Assembly (NCBI GenBank): GCA_014529385.2
Contig: CM043962.1
Location: 53,587,905 to 53,651,904 of the forward strand
Length of the DNA: 64,000 nucleotides
From: Adiantum capillus-veneris
Lineage: Eukaryota > Streptophyta > Polypodiopsida > Polypodiales > Pteridaceae
Reading direction: 5' to 3'
Position numbers and translations under genes: made by a program. The notes below the pieces were generated by a model. The model saw only the letters and a list, made by a program, of their open reading frames with translations, did no database searches and was not told the DNA's origin. The first letter of the stretch is position 1, and every line of letters begins with the position of its first letter. This document shows, piece after piece, positions 44,771 to 55,617 of the stretch.

Positions 44771-45780
44771 TCAGCTTTCATGTAGGACTTCTCTTGTAAG
44801 CTTTCCTTTCCTTTCTAGCTCCATAGCACTTGGCCACAGCTTACCATTTTCTTCAAAAATCCTCAATGGTTCAATCTTGACTGTATAAATAGATTCCTTA
44901 GATGCAGAGATGGCATGGTTAGTGGCCATATCCTCTACCAGACTCTGCATTCCTCCTTTCCCAAAGTTAGTCCTTAAGGGTAAACCTGTCTCCCTTAAGT
45001 GAATCTTCCCATCCTTGAAGAAGAAAAGATCTTTTCTCAAAGCTTCACTGAAGCTGTCACATTCTCTCCTAGCATGCTTTGTGCTGTCACACCATATGCA
45101 TTTATGAACAAAACCTTCTTTAGGTTGTTGTTTTTGCCTTGAGGATGGTGCCAATGGTTGCCCCTTCTCTTCAAGCTTTGTGAGTTTTACTTTTAAATCC
45201 CTCATACCTTTCATAAGCTCATCTAATAAAGCGTCATCAACTTTTGGAAGTATAAAGGAAGAAGGCTTGACCATCTTTTCAGAAGCTGTGGAGGTAGATG
45301 GTGCACTGACAACAACCATCTTATCCCGTCTCCTTTGGTGCTTGGCAAGTAATGAAACATCAGCTTCAACTTCGTTCCAATCTGTCTTCAGTCCCTGCTC
45401 AGCATCTTTGTCCTCAATAAGTAGCTCCAATTGCTCCTTGAGCTCCTTTCCTGTTGCTTGTAAGAAGAGCTCTATCTTTTCTGAGTCAAGTGTGGCCTTC
45501 TCTATCCTTGTGAGTTGAGCATATCGTCGCTCAAACTCCCTGAGTAGCTCTGTTGAAGACAGACCCTCCTTCGTCTTGGCTACCCACTCCAGGAAAGTTC
45601 TCTTTGTTACTCTCTCAGAGTCCTCCATGAAATACTCCTCCTTCATCGCTAGCTTGAACTCCTCCCAATTTCTTCCATGCTCATTCCTGATTCCTCTCAC
45701 ATGCTCTCTAATCTCAGGAGTCAAAACAAGATCAAAGCTTTGGAGCATCTCATCTTCTGGCACACGATGCAACTCCATCT
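44771..45780 (-). pseudogene. Gag, main part (element G), cut by element H
   Basis: From the H insertion site: LHRVPEDEMLQSFDLVLTPE, NWEEFKLAMKEEYFMEDSER, a long helical region, and the knuckle CIWCDSTKHARREC (CCHC). The N-terminal 61 codons are on the other side of H (51130-50948). Reading from 50948 to 45775 with H removed is seamless, so gag was open when H inserted. Confidence 0.85.
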
Positions 45781-46007
45781 TGTTACCATATACATGTGGT
45801 AGTGATGTGTGTGAACACACTAGGACCGCCGGGGCATTTTTTCCCTCTTTAGGAGGTTTTTCCCCCCGTGCATTGTATATACGCCCATCACTCTAGGGCT
45901 ATCTATCTTTGCATTGCACACTAAGTAACACACTCTCTATTGTGTGCCTTGAGCTTCCTTCGTCTTCTCCAAGCTGTGTGTGTTTCTCTGCAACCCTAAT
46001 TCCAACA
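45781..46007 (+). repeat. 5' LTR of element H
   Basis: 227 bp, TGTTACCATATACATG...TTCCAACA. A TATA-like TGTATATAC at 45875-45882 could be the promoter. A short GTGTGTG..CACAC fold lies near 45806. Confidence 0.95.
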
Positions 46008-46009
46008 AT

Positions 46010-46023
46010 TGGTATCAGAGCAG
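46010..46023 (+). other. Primer-binding site of element H (tRNA-Met)
   Basis: TGGTATCAGAGCAG, two bases after the LTR; the standard initiator tRNA-Met complement of plant copia elements. Confidence 0.9.
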
Positions 46024-46368
46024 GTCACGTCCTCTCGGGCTTAGTCGCCAGCTTCTCCAGCACACGCCTGCTCACTTTCTCCGATTTCAGTGAGCTTTAG
46101 CGAGCGTCGTAGGTCGACAAAAATTTTGGACGAGCTCAAAGAGCTCGATCTGCTCAGAATTTTGATTTGGGCTCATTTTGGCCTCCGTTTCCACTACAGG
46201 CAGTACTGTACAGGCTATTTCGTCATTTTGTGTAGAATTTCTGTCAGTGCCGTTTTCTGCATAACAGGTGCCTTATAGTCTTCTACGTTTTGTGCTATAT
46301 AGAACAGGTTGTTCCCGCTCCATTTCTCCTATTTTCGGGCAGTTTTCACATTAGGTGCAGCATTTACC

Positions 46369-46992
46369 ATGGCTGACAACAACAACACAGATGTGTTCAA
46401 GATGTTTGCTGCTGAGGACAGGTTGGATGGGGACAACTACCCTATGTGGGATTATATGATGTAACATGTTCTTGTGTCAAAGGGTGTCTGGAACATTGTG
46501 CAGGGCGTTGATGTACGTCCTGGTTCTAAAGATGTAGGCGATGTTGAGGATGTTGCAGGTCTTGCTGCAAGGATTGCAACTATTAGAGTTGTTTTTCCTA
46601 TGGCAGAACAAGCTCGTTGGGATGTTAAGGATGCGCAGGCTCATGCATTGATTGCGTTGTCTGTGAAGCGCACCATTGTTCCTCACATCCGTTCAGCAAA
46701 ATCTGCAAAACAGGCTTGGGATATTCTAGCAAGCCGCAATGAGGCTAAAATTGCTTTGCTGCGTAAAGAGTTGGAGTCGAATATTATGCATGAGGAAGAT
46801 GATATGGACACTTTCCTTGCTAGTGTCAAGGATATCAATGAGCAACTTATTTCTGCAGGTGAAGTCATTTCAAACAGTTCCCTTGTGCAGACTGTTCTTG
46901 ATGCCTTACCAGATTCCTACCAGACTTTTGCTAGTACTTGGAGACTGATGACCCAAGGAAATCCAGAAGTTTTCAAGTTTGATGCATTATGA
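46369..46992 (+). pseudogene. Gag of element H
   Basis: Starts MADNNNTDVFKMFAAEDRLD, then a stop TAA at 46462-46464 (in YMM-stop-HVLVSKGVWN), then an open frame with the copia gag pattern: WDVKDAQAHALIALSVKRTI, AKQAWDILASRNEAKIALLR, LESNIMHEEDDMDTFLASVK, VLDALPDSYQTFASTW. A second stop, TGA, lies at 46990-46992. Both could be single changes of sense codons. Confidence 0.85.
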
Positions 46993-46995
46993 ACA

Positions 46996-48786
46996 TTGCT
47001 GTTGCAAGAGTCACTTTCTAGAAAAAACAGGACTAGGCAGCGTGCAGCTGAACATGCTTTTATTGCTTCTCAAAGAAAGGGTGGTAACAGTAATGCAGCC
47101 ACTTCTTATGGTTCTGCTGCGAGTGGAAAAAATTCTGTTCCTAATGATTCTGCTGGCAGTACTTCGTCTGGCAATTCTGGTGATAAGGGCAAAAAGAAGA
47201 TGCGTTGCCATTATTGTAAAGCCAATGATCACTTGATCAAGTCGTGTCCTAAGTTGAAGGCCAAAGAGGCTAAGAAGAAAGAGGGTGGTTCCACTGCAAA
47301 TGCTGGTTCCACTACAAATGCAGCCATTATTGAGTCTTCTGTGAAAGGAGACTATGTTGCTGATGTTGATGTAGAATGGGCTTTTAGCGCAGAGTGCACT
47401 TACAATCCTGCTGTTCATGATGCATGCTTGTCAGTTGCTACAGATTCACATGTGTGGTATTTCGACAGTGGTGCTACAAAGCACATTACCTCACATTGTG
47501 AATTGTTTACCTCTCTCGAGTCTGTCCCTCATGGGAATTCAGTCACTTGTGCCAACAATGCCTCTTATCCAGTTCAGGGAGTTGGAAAGATTGTGCTCAC
47601 TGCTGCTAATGGAAGTTCCTTCACACTTGTTGATGCACTTTATGTACCTGGGATCAAGAAGAATCTCTTGTCTGTATCCGCACTTGCTAGACTTGGACTT
47701 GTAGTCAAATTTGTGGATGACAGATGTACAGTTCATGATCTCAGTTTTGGTGATGAAATTGTTGCATCTGGGCTTTTTTGCCGTGGGCTATATAAGCTCA
47801 CTTTGTATGACAAGTGTGGACAAAATTTTGCAAATGCTGTTGCAGATTCAAGGGCTATTTCAGATGCAAAACTTTGGCATGCACGTTTTGGTCATCTGAA
47901 TTTTGCCAGTTTGCTGCGTTTGCAGAAATCTGATATGGTTGCTTCTTTGCCCCCTCTTGAAGCACCTGTCAAACATGTTTGTGAAGGCTGTATTTTGGGT
48001 AAGATGCAGCGTTCTAAATTTCCAAAGGATGGTTCAGTTCGGGCCACATGCAGGTTGCAGCTTGTGCATAGTGATGTTTGTGGGCCCATGCAAACTCCAT
48101 CCTTGGGCAATTACCTGTACTTCGTGACTTTCATTGATGATTACATTAGGCATGCATGGGTATTTTCGCTTAAAGTGAAGTCCGAAGTTTTTATGTGCTT
48201 CAAACAATTTCTGGCTATGGCTGAAAATGTCTCGAAATGTACTATGGGCACCCTCCGTTCCGATCGAGGGGGGGAGTATATGTCTCATGAATTTAATGCA
48301 TTTCTGGCTAGTCGTGGGATAAAACACCAATGTACTGTGCCTTATACACCTCAACAAAATGGTGTTGCTAAGAGGAAAAATAGGTCACTGACGGAAATGG
48401 CACGATGTATGGTCAAAAGTCAAGCTTTGCCTCATTCTTTTTGGCTTGAGGCCATTATGTGTGCCACTTATGTACTTAACAGGTGTCCTACAAAAGCTTT
48501 GCAGTCTATTACTCCATATGAAGCATGGCATGATAGAAAACCTTCTATTGAGCACATGCGTGTTTTTGGTTGTTTGGCATATGCTTTGGTGCCAGAAGTG
48601 CAGCGCAGAAAATTGGATGATAAGGCTGTCAAATGTATTTTTGTTGGTTATAGTGTTGAAAGCAAAGGTTACAGGTTGTATCATCCGCAAACAAAACGTA
48701 TTCTGGTTTCTCGCGATGTAGTGTTTGTGGAAGATTTTGTTCAGCCCTTGCTATCATGTACTAGAGACAGTAATGTCAGCTCATAG
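46996..48786 (+). pseudogene. Gag end, zinc knuckle, protease and integrase of element H
   Basis: 596-codon frame. Knuckle CHYCKANDHLIKSC near residue 70; protease WYFDSGATKHITSHCELF near residue 155; integrase zinc WHARFGHLNFASL and CEGCILGK; core VHSDVCGPM and LRSDRGGEY. The third catalytic position, normally Glu in the NGVAERKN motif, is Lys (NGVAKRKN, near 48370). End: KCIFVGYSVESKGYRLYHP. The frame stops at TAG 48784-48786, well before RT. The integrase is inactive as written. Confidence 0.9.
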
Positions 48787-48863
48787 GACATTTATAACAC
48801 TTTTTTGCCTCTTCTCAGTGGTGGAATAAGAATGTAAGTTCCAATGAGGCAAATGTATAGCCT

Positions 48864-50218
48864 ATGGGGGTTTCTGAAAATGTTTTAGATCAGCTTATTA
48901 CTGATGCAGATGTACACGATGTACTTGATGAGGAAAGGGCTGAAAATGAGCAGGCTAGAGGTATGCCAAAATGGCTGGTGCACACTTTGTGTGACAGTAA
49001 ATTGGATGCACCTTTGTCTAGTCGTACTCGTTCAGGCTCTCGCCATGCATCTTATGCATTAGATTTTTATGCTTTGGCTGTGTCTAGCTTACATGATGTT
49101 GAGGAGCCTCTGACTTTTGATGAAGCACAAAATTCAAAAAATTGGATGGCTGCCATGCAATAAGAATATGATGCACTTATAGAAAATGACACATGGACTT
49201 TATGTGATTTGCCTTCTGGCAAAAAGGCCATTGGTACGAAGTGGGTTTACAAGTTGAAACGCAAGACGGATGTGAGATCGATCGCCATAAGACTCGACTT
49301 GTTGCAAAGGGTTATGCACACCAAAAAGGAATAGATTATGAAGAGACTTTTGCTCCCACTTGTCGTATGACTACTGTGCGTTTTCTATGTGCATTGGCAG
49401 CTCATTTTGGTTGGGATGTACATCAATCAGACATTGTTACTGCTTTCTTGAATGGTGACATATTTGAGGAAGTTTATGTAACGCAGCCTTGTGGCTTTGT
49501 CATAAAAGGACAAGAGGACAAAGTGTGCAAATGTAACAAGGCTTTGTATGGGTTGAAGCAATCTCCTCGTGCTTGGTATGAGAAAGCTAACACTCATTTG
49601 GTCAAACAAGGCTTTCGTAACAGTCCAACAGAAAGCACATTGTATGTAAAGCGTGAGGGTGATGTACTTCTCATTGTGGTTCTTTATGTTCATGATTTGT
49701 TGATCACCGGACCAAATGAGAGACACATTGCTGAATTTAAGGCTGATTTGAATGCTACTTTCAAGATGAAAGATTTGGGGCTATTGCACCATTACTTGGG
49801 TATACAGTTTAAGCAGTGTGATGGTGGTATTGCCTTGTGTCAGAAAAGTTACATACAGACATTGCTATGTATTAAGTTTGGACTTGAGGATTGCAAACCT
49901 ATTGCCACTCCCATGGAAACAGGTTTGAAGTTGAGTTTACATGATGCTGGTGATCCTGCTGATGTCACTCTTTACCAAACTGTTGTTGGCTGCCTCATTT
50001 ATGTATGCAACATGAGGCCGGATATTCAGTTTGCAGTCTCACAGGTCAGCAGATTTATGCATAGCCCAGGGTCTAAACATTGGCAGGCTGTCAAGAGGAT
50101 TTTTCGCTACCTTAGTGGCACTTTACATCTTGGCTTGTTTTATCCCAAGGGGGGATCATTGCCGCCAGACTTACATGCTTTTTCGGACTCAGATTGGGCT
50201 GGTTGTTTTGATATGTGA
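48864..50218 (+). pseudogene. Reverse transcriptase of element H
   Basis: 48864-49163 is the linker ending in a TAA at 49161-49163. The RT frame then changes near 49265 and goes on in 49241-50218: RLVAKGYAHQKGIDYEETFA, FLNGDIFEEVYVTQPCGFVI, KALYGLKQSPRAWYEKANTH. The active-site box is YVHD in place of YVDD (near 49690). Then LGLLHHYLGIQFKQCDG and FSDSDWAGCFDM, and a TGA at 50216-50218. Inactive. Confidence 0.9.
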
Positions 50219-50644
50219 GTGTCCACAAGTGGTTTTTGTTTCATACTTGGCAGTTCATGTATATCATGGTTGAGCAAGAAGCAACCTACTATGGCCACTT
50301 CAACTTGTGAGGCTGAGTACAGGGCAGTCTTCATAGCTACGGTTGAGTGTGTATGGCTCAGACGCCTTATGGCTGATTTGGGTGTTCGACAGGACACTGC
50401 CAACACTATCTATACTGACAGTCAGAGCGCATTGGCAGTTGCGAGGAACCCAGTTTTTCATGCTCGCACAAAGCACATTGATGTGCATTACCATTATGTC
50501 AGGGAGAGACTCTCAGCAGGAGAGATCAGCTTGGCTTATGTGCCAACACTGGACAACCTTGCAGATCTTTTCACAAAGGCATTGTCTCGTGAGAAGCTTG
50601 AAGCTTTCTGCAAAGCTTTGGGCTTACTCCCCTTTGTGGACTGA
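50219..50644 (+). pseudogene. RNase H of element H
   Basis: Continues in frame after the TGA: VSTSGFCFILGSSCISWLSK, TCEAEYRAVFIATVECVWLR, IYTDSQSALAVARNPVFHAR, VHYHYVRERLSAGEISLAYV, LADLFTKALSREKLEAFC, ending at the normal stop. The polypurine tract TTGGGGGATT (50711-50720) follows. Confidence 0.9.
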
Positions 50645-50720
50645 TCCTGTCCTCAGGGCATGGCACTTCCCTTTACTCATGTGCCAGCTCTTGTTCACCG
50701 CATCACTCAATTGGGGGATT

Positions 50721-50947
50721 TGTTACCATATACATGTGGTAGTGATGTGTGTGAACACACTAGGACCGCCGGGGCATTTTTTCCCTCTTTAGGAGGTTTT
50801 TTCCCCCGTGCATTGTATATACGCCCATCACTCTAGGGCTATCTATCTTTCCATTGCACACTAAGTAACACACTCTCTATTGTGTGCCTTGAGCTTCCTT
50901 CGTCTTCTCCAAGCTGTGTGCGTTTCTCTGCAACCCTAATTCCAACA
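50721..50947 (+). repeat. 3' LTR of element H
   Basis: 227 bp, 98.7% identical to the 5' LTR, followed by the catct duplication at 50948-50952. Confidence 0.95.
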
Positions 50948-51130
50948 CATCTCCTTTACATAGCCACAAACATACTTTGTCACATTTTTCCCATTAAACT
51001 GATCCATTTTGTGCACCACTGCTTGAATAGCTTTGGTTGCTGACACTTCTATTCTTTCTGTAGCATGCTGTTGTTGCATAAACAAGGAAAATGCTTGAAA
51101 CATTTGCATTGTAGCGGGATCAAAAGGCAT
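50948..51130 (-). pseudogene. Gag N-terminus (element G), cut by element H
   Basis: MPFDPATMQMFQAFSLFMQQ, then QFNGKNVTKYVCGYVKEM, where the H insertion falls. Continues at 45780. Confidence 0.85.
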
Positions 51131-51232
51131 ACCTTGCTGCTACGGATGATGATCATCACCCATGGTTGAAGTAGCTTGCAGATCCCCACTAACTCACCCT
51201 GACAAACTTCGTGTCAGGTTCACCAAAAGGTG
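51131..51232 (-). other. Leader and primer-binding region of element G
   Basis: The minus strand just inside the LTR reads TTTTGGTGAACCTGACACGA, so the primer site is probably TGGTGAACCTGACACG. I do not recognise the tRNA. Confidence 0.5.
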
Positions 51233-53009
51233 TGTCAAAGAGCTAGCGGTCTTGCCAGGAAGGCGCCGGGCCTCTAGCTGTGAGGGTTTGTGGGGAGACT
51301 GTGAAGCTTTTCACTTAAGCAAGCTTAGGGTTTGTAGCAAATACATTGTGTATAGCCATTGGAATCTTACACACAGACACACACATACGCACACGTGAAA
51401 CCTTCAAAATGAAACAAAGATGAAAACATCAAGGCTTTGATCGTATCTAATCAAAGGTAAGATTAAAGGGTTCACTGATGCATTTATAATAGCAAGTCGT
51501 TGTGCTCCAAATAGATTGCGAATGGTTCTTTGAAACTGTAAGTTAGTGCTTACAAAGATGTAGATATTTTGCCTAGCAATAGGAGTGAGCCGTGTGTACA
51601 AGTCTTCTTGGTTCATAGTAGTATCAAGAAAGCAAGACTCAACCCCTAGAGGAGAATAAATATGTGCACATCAAAAGAATTTGAGTAGTCTAGTAGTGGC
51701 AAAATAAGAGGATGTGGAGAAAGAACAATTTCTTGCACTCTTTCCGGCCCAAAGAGAAACACAATTGAGAAACACAATTGTCTGTTGGAAGTGGATTTTA
51801 CGGCTAATACAAACGTTAATTCTAATATGTTTCACAAAGTGAAAGGGTTGAAAAGTTACACCATTGGGGTTATTCATCTAAGAAATCTCAGAAAGCGATC
51901 AAAACAATGGAGGAAAGAGATAAGAGAGACAACCAACATACAAAGACCCACACAAGCTTAATCCAAAGAAGTGAAGCACACCTCAAGACTTGTGGTATTG
52001 TAGGCAACTTGATGAAGTAGATGATGCGTAGTAGTTCCTAACACCGTTTGTAAGCCACAAACAATGCGTCTTTATTGATGAAAGAAGGTTACATAGAGTG
52101 TATGAGTATTACAAGTGATGAGATAGAAGGCTTGAGGCATGAAGTAGCAAGCTCAAGATGTGTTGGGCTGAGATTGAGAGAGAATTTTCCTCACGGAGAT
52201 GGCTAGGAGGTTGGGTGATGGCTTGATAGACTGGCTTGATTATGGGGATTGCTTGAGCGCTTGGTTGCTTGATGGTTTGCTTGATGCCCGAGTGAGGAGC
52301 AAGAGGCTCCATTTATAGGTGAGGTTGCCTCTTGAAGAAGATATTTGCTTAGAAATATCCAAGGGATTTTTGTGACAAGTGTCTCCTTTTTCAAAAATAT
52401 ATTAAAATTATCTTCAAAGTTTCTAGATCTTTCTCTTTAAGAAATATCTAGAGGTTCTTCTAGATCTATCTAGAGCTACTTCTAGATCTTTCTCTTCAAG
52501 AAAAATCTAGAGGAACCTCTAGATTTTTCTCCAAATATCTTCTCCTTGCCGCCATAAGCCTCCAAGAGTAGCTTTATAAAAAATTGAGAGAGAGCTTGGC
52601 ATACATCATGGATGACATCAAACAAACTCGTAACCACTTTTCCAAGGGATTTTTCTAGGTCCATAATCACTCCAAAGTGCACCTACTATGTGTAGAATGT
52701 CACCTCATGGGGTATACTATGACTAAGGCCACTTTTGGCCATGATATACATGTCATATGCCACATAGGATGCCTAGTAGATAGGAGGTATGTTTTATAGA
52801 CTCATTTCATCATGGCTCCAAGAAGAGGTTCACAAATAATCTCGGGATCAAAGCCCGTTCCAACAAGAGTGACACATGAAACTTCGACTAGCTTTTTGCA
52901 TGCTAAATAGAAAATGCGTATACTTATACACTTAAGGTATACACATAAAATCCATAATATTGTAGGGATTTAGCTTGCGTTCCCACTATGCATGTACCAC
53001 GACATGACA
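51233..53009 (-). repeat. 5' LTR of element G
   Basis: 1777 bp. The CTAGA-rich block is longer here than in the 3' LTR and includes a 15-bp-arm perfect hairpin at 52499-52530 with a 2-base loop. Confidence 0.9.
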
Positions 53010-53670
53010 ACGTGTCAAAACAACCAACCCAATCTGAGTCCGAAAAAGCATGTAAGTCTGGCGGCAATGATCCCCCCTTGGAATAAAACAAGATAAAATG
53101 TAAAGTGCCACTCAAGTAGCTAAAAATAATCTTGAGAGCCTAGCAATGCTTAGACCCTAGGCTATGCATAAATCTACGAACCTATGAAATTGCACACTGA
53201 ATATTCAGCCTCATGTTGCATACATAAATGAGGCATCCAACAATAGTTTGGTAAAGAGTTACATCTGCAAGATCACCAACATCATGAAGAATCAATCTCA
53301 CACCTGTTTCCATGGGAATGGCAATAAGTTTGTAATCCCTAATTCCGAAGTTACATAGCAATGTCTCTATGTAAGTTTTCTAACAAAGGCAATACCACCA
53401 TCACACTGCTTAAATTTTATACCCAAGTAATGATGCAACAACCCCAAATCTTTCATCTTGAAATTAGCATTCAAATTGGCTTTAAATTCAGCAATATGTC
53501 TCTCATTTGATCTAGTGATCAACAAATTGTCTACATAAAGAAGCACAATGAGAAGTACATCACCCTCATGCTTTACATACAATGTGCTTTCTGTTGGATT
53601 GTTACAAAAGCCTCGTTTGAACAAATGAGTGCCATCCTTCTCATATACAAACATTTATTACAATGCACAC
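53010..53670 (-). pseudogene. Element F, middle part: copia reverse transcriptase
   Basis: 53654-53367 has DGTHLFKRGFCNNPTESTLY, YVDNLLITRSNERHIAEFKA (the YVDD box reads YVDN) and FKMKDLGLLHHYLGIKFKQC. 53115-53010 has FILFYSKGGSLPPDLHAFSD and SDWVGCFDT, which is cut at the G insertion site. Stops separate the two. A short internal deletion removes the GLKQSPRAW block next to the element I site. Confidence 0.85.
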
Positions 53671-55260
53671 TGTAACATTTAATGGCCTAAAATCTTTTTT
53701 GTAGCGGAAATTAGCATGAACATAGTGGGCATTTCATTAGAATAGATTCCTAATGAGAATTACAAGAGTGCTTGGGTGGAGAGAGCAACAAAAAGCATAA
53801 CACCTAAATAGATAGCATCGACAATACTTTCAAAAGAGAGAGCAATTAAGCTATTGACAATAGTTGAGGACCGGATTTGCATGGAGCCGGTCCCCCCTCC
53901 AAAAGGCTTTGTATTATGGTTTCTCCCATCAAGAGAGACATTGTACAATACAATTCTTTGTGTTCCTTCAAGATTAGCTAGTGCAATGAAGATGGAAGCT
54001 TCATACACCAAGCAAAACACTTAATCAAACACAACTTGAATTATCCCCGTTCTCAGACCCAAGACCTCACACACCTTCGAAGATGGTGAGAGCTAGCAGG
54101 GTATGAGAGTAGATTGAGAGGAAAAAGAAGTATCTTACGAGAAAGAAGTACATCTCCTCACATAATCACTCATATTAGCATAGCTTAGCTTAGTAATTAG
54201 CTTGGTAGAGAAGATGAGCATGCATTGAAGCTTGGCTCTTGGTTGGATTTGCATCCACATGCCAAGAGAGTGTTGATGTAGGCTTCTATCTCACAAGCTT
54301 GGAGTAGGTGATGAGCTCTCCATTAAAGCTTGGGAGGAGATAGAGTATTTTCCCTTCACACATGGTCAAGTGTGAGAGTGTGTGTGTCAATGCCAAGCAA
54401 AAATCAGCCCCCCCTCTCTCTTGGGCGAGCCCTAGCTGCTAAATAAGTCTGGCCTTTGCCTCATTGGACCTCCCTAGGTCAAGCCAATAGGAATTAAGCA
54501 GCATAAGTGATAGCCTTTAGACATGTGTCCCCCTTTCCCCTTTTGTGAGAGCTTTAGGTAATTAAATAATTAAACTAAACTCTCATTGGACCCCTTTGCC
54601 TCCTGGCCAATAGGAATCAGGCAAGCCATGGGGCTCCTGAATGCTCATTGGACCCCTTGGGAGACTGCCCAATAGTCTTCTAGGAGACTTAATTCTCATT
54701 GGTTTCTTTTATTAAATGTTTTTAAATTAATTAAACTAGATTTACTCTAGCTTAATTCTCATTGGTCCACTTCAAGGGTCTTCCAATAGGAATTGGGCAC
54801 ACCTTGTGGGCATCTGGCCTAGGGAGCTGACATGTGTCCCTCATTCCCTTTGTGTAAAGGGAGCCTGTGTGTGTGTGTGTGGCTTTCTCTCTCATCCCCT
54901 AGCTTTGGGGCTCGCCCCCTCCCATGTAGGGATGTAGAAAGACTTTTTGGGCACACACTAAGCATCCAATTTTCCCTAAGGTTGACCTTTGGACACAACC
55001 TTTGAATTTTGGAACCTTAGCATTTTGGAAGTCTTAATGGGCTGAACCTTAGGGTCTTTTTAGCCCATTGTTTCACATGGCTCTTTTGCAGATGGCCCCC
55101 CCTTTGGATCCCTATTTTCCCTCCTTTGGATCCCTAATGTGGCCGGTCTGCTAACTTAACCAATATTCTAGCTTTTTCTCCCTTGGCACTTCCCCACATT
55201 AAATGATCAGTTTAATATGAGAAAATCATTTAAGAGAATTAGATATTGATTATTATGACA
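53671..55260 (-). repeat. 3' LTR of element I
   Basis: 1590 bp, TGTAACATTTAATGG...TTATGACA on the plus strand. A cluster of paired CCAAT motifs lies at 54462-54787. A (GT)n tract lies at about 54857. The 86-codon minus-strand frame at 54020-53760 (MFCLVYEASIFIALANLEGT) recurs shortened in the other LTR and is probably not a gene. Confidence 0.95.
54462..54787 (-). promoter_or_regulatory. CCAAT-box cluster in the LTR of element I
   Basis: Nine CCAAT motifs in 326 bp: CATTGG at 54462, 54584, 54646, 54697 and 54760, and CCAAT at 54484, 54607, 54669 and 54783. Four form inverted pairs spanning 27-28 bp. CCAAT is the binding motif of NF-Y, so an enhancer role is plausible. The same cluster is in the other LTR (about 61770-62095). 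Confidence 0.55.
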
Positions 55261-55275
55261 TTACCTCTCTCTTGA
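55261..55275 (-). other. Polypurine tract of element I
   Basis: The minus strand reads TCAAGAGAGAGGTAA directly before the 3' LTR. Confidence 0.8.
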
Positions 55276-55617
55276 AATCATAGGCGTCCTCGACTCTGGT
55301 GTAGAGAAGATAAAGCATATGCATGAGTCCTTTTCTTAGCGGGTAGAGGATCCCTATGTTACCCTACGACATCATTCCATAATGGATGACTAGTCCATTT
55401 GGCGCTTGAGAGCCTGAGGCTGCCGCAAGCATGTCTGCACATTAGTCCTATCAGTCTTCCATAGTAGAGTGACAAGCTCTACTTGGTGTTCGGGAGACGT
55501 CGTCTCCGCAAACTTGATCTAAGCATGCATACTACTTCATTTTTGTGCACAAATAAAGAAAAAGAGAGTCTTATAAGACAAAAATTTTTGTTCATTTTTA
55601 ACATTTTGTACATTTGC

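Larger units (their letters stand above)
45781..50947 (+). mobile_element. Element H: Ty1/copia retrotransposon nested in element G
   Basis: 5167 bp with 227-bp LTRs (45781-46007 and 50721-50947), flanked by a perfect 5-bp duplication catct. The primer site is complementary to tRNA-Met. The order gag, zinc knuckle, protease, integrase, RT, RNase H is copia type. The LTRs differ at 3 of 227 sites (98.7%). The coding region has at least five stops, one frameshift and two altered catalytic residues. It is the same family as element F. Confidence 0.95.
38341..53009 (-). mobile_element. Element G: gypsy-type LTR retrotransposon, interrupted by element H
   Basis: Full-length minus-strand element with 1.74-1.78-kb LTRs that begin TGTCA and end TGACA, flanked by a 4-bp repeat acgt (38337-38340 and 53010-53013) inside element F. 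Order: gag, protease, RT, RNase H, integrase. Without H it is about 9.5 kb. LTR identity is about 95% by eye. The integrase and protease (DHG active site) differ clearly from the other gypsy elements here and from the usual plant lineages I know. Confidence 0.9.

Noticed and set aside
53760..54020. 86-codon frame in the LTR of element I, recurring at 61118-61330
   Set aside because: It recurs only because LTRs are copies. It lies inside the LTR, has no known domain, and is shortened in the other copy by a few substitutions.
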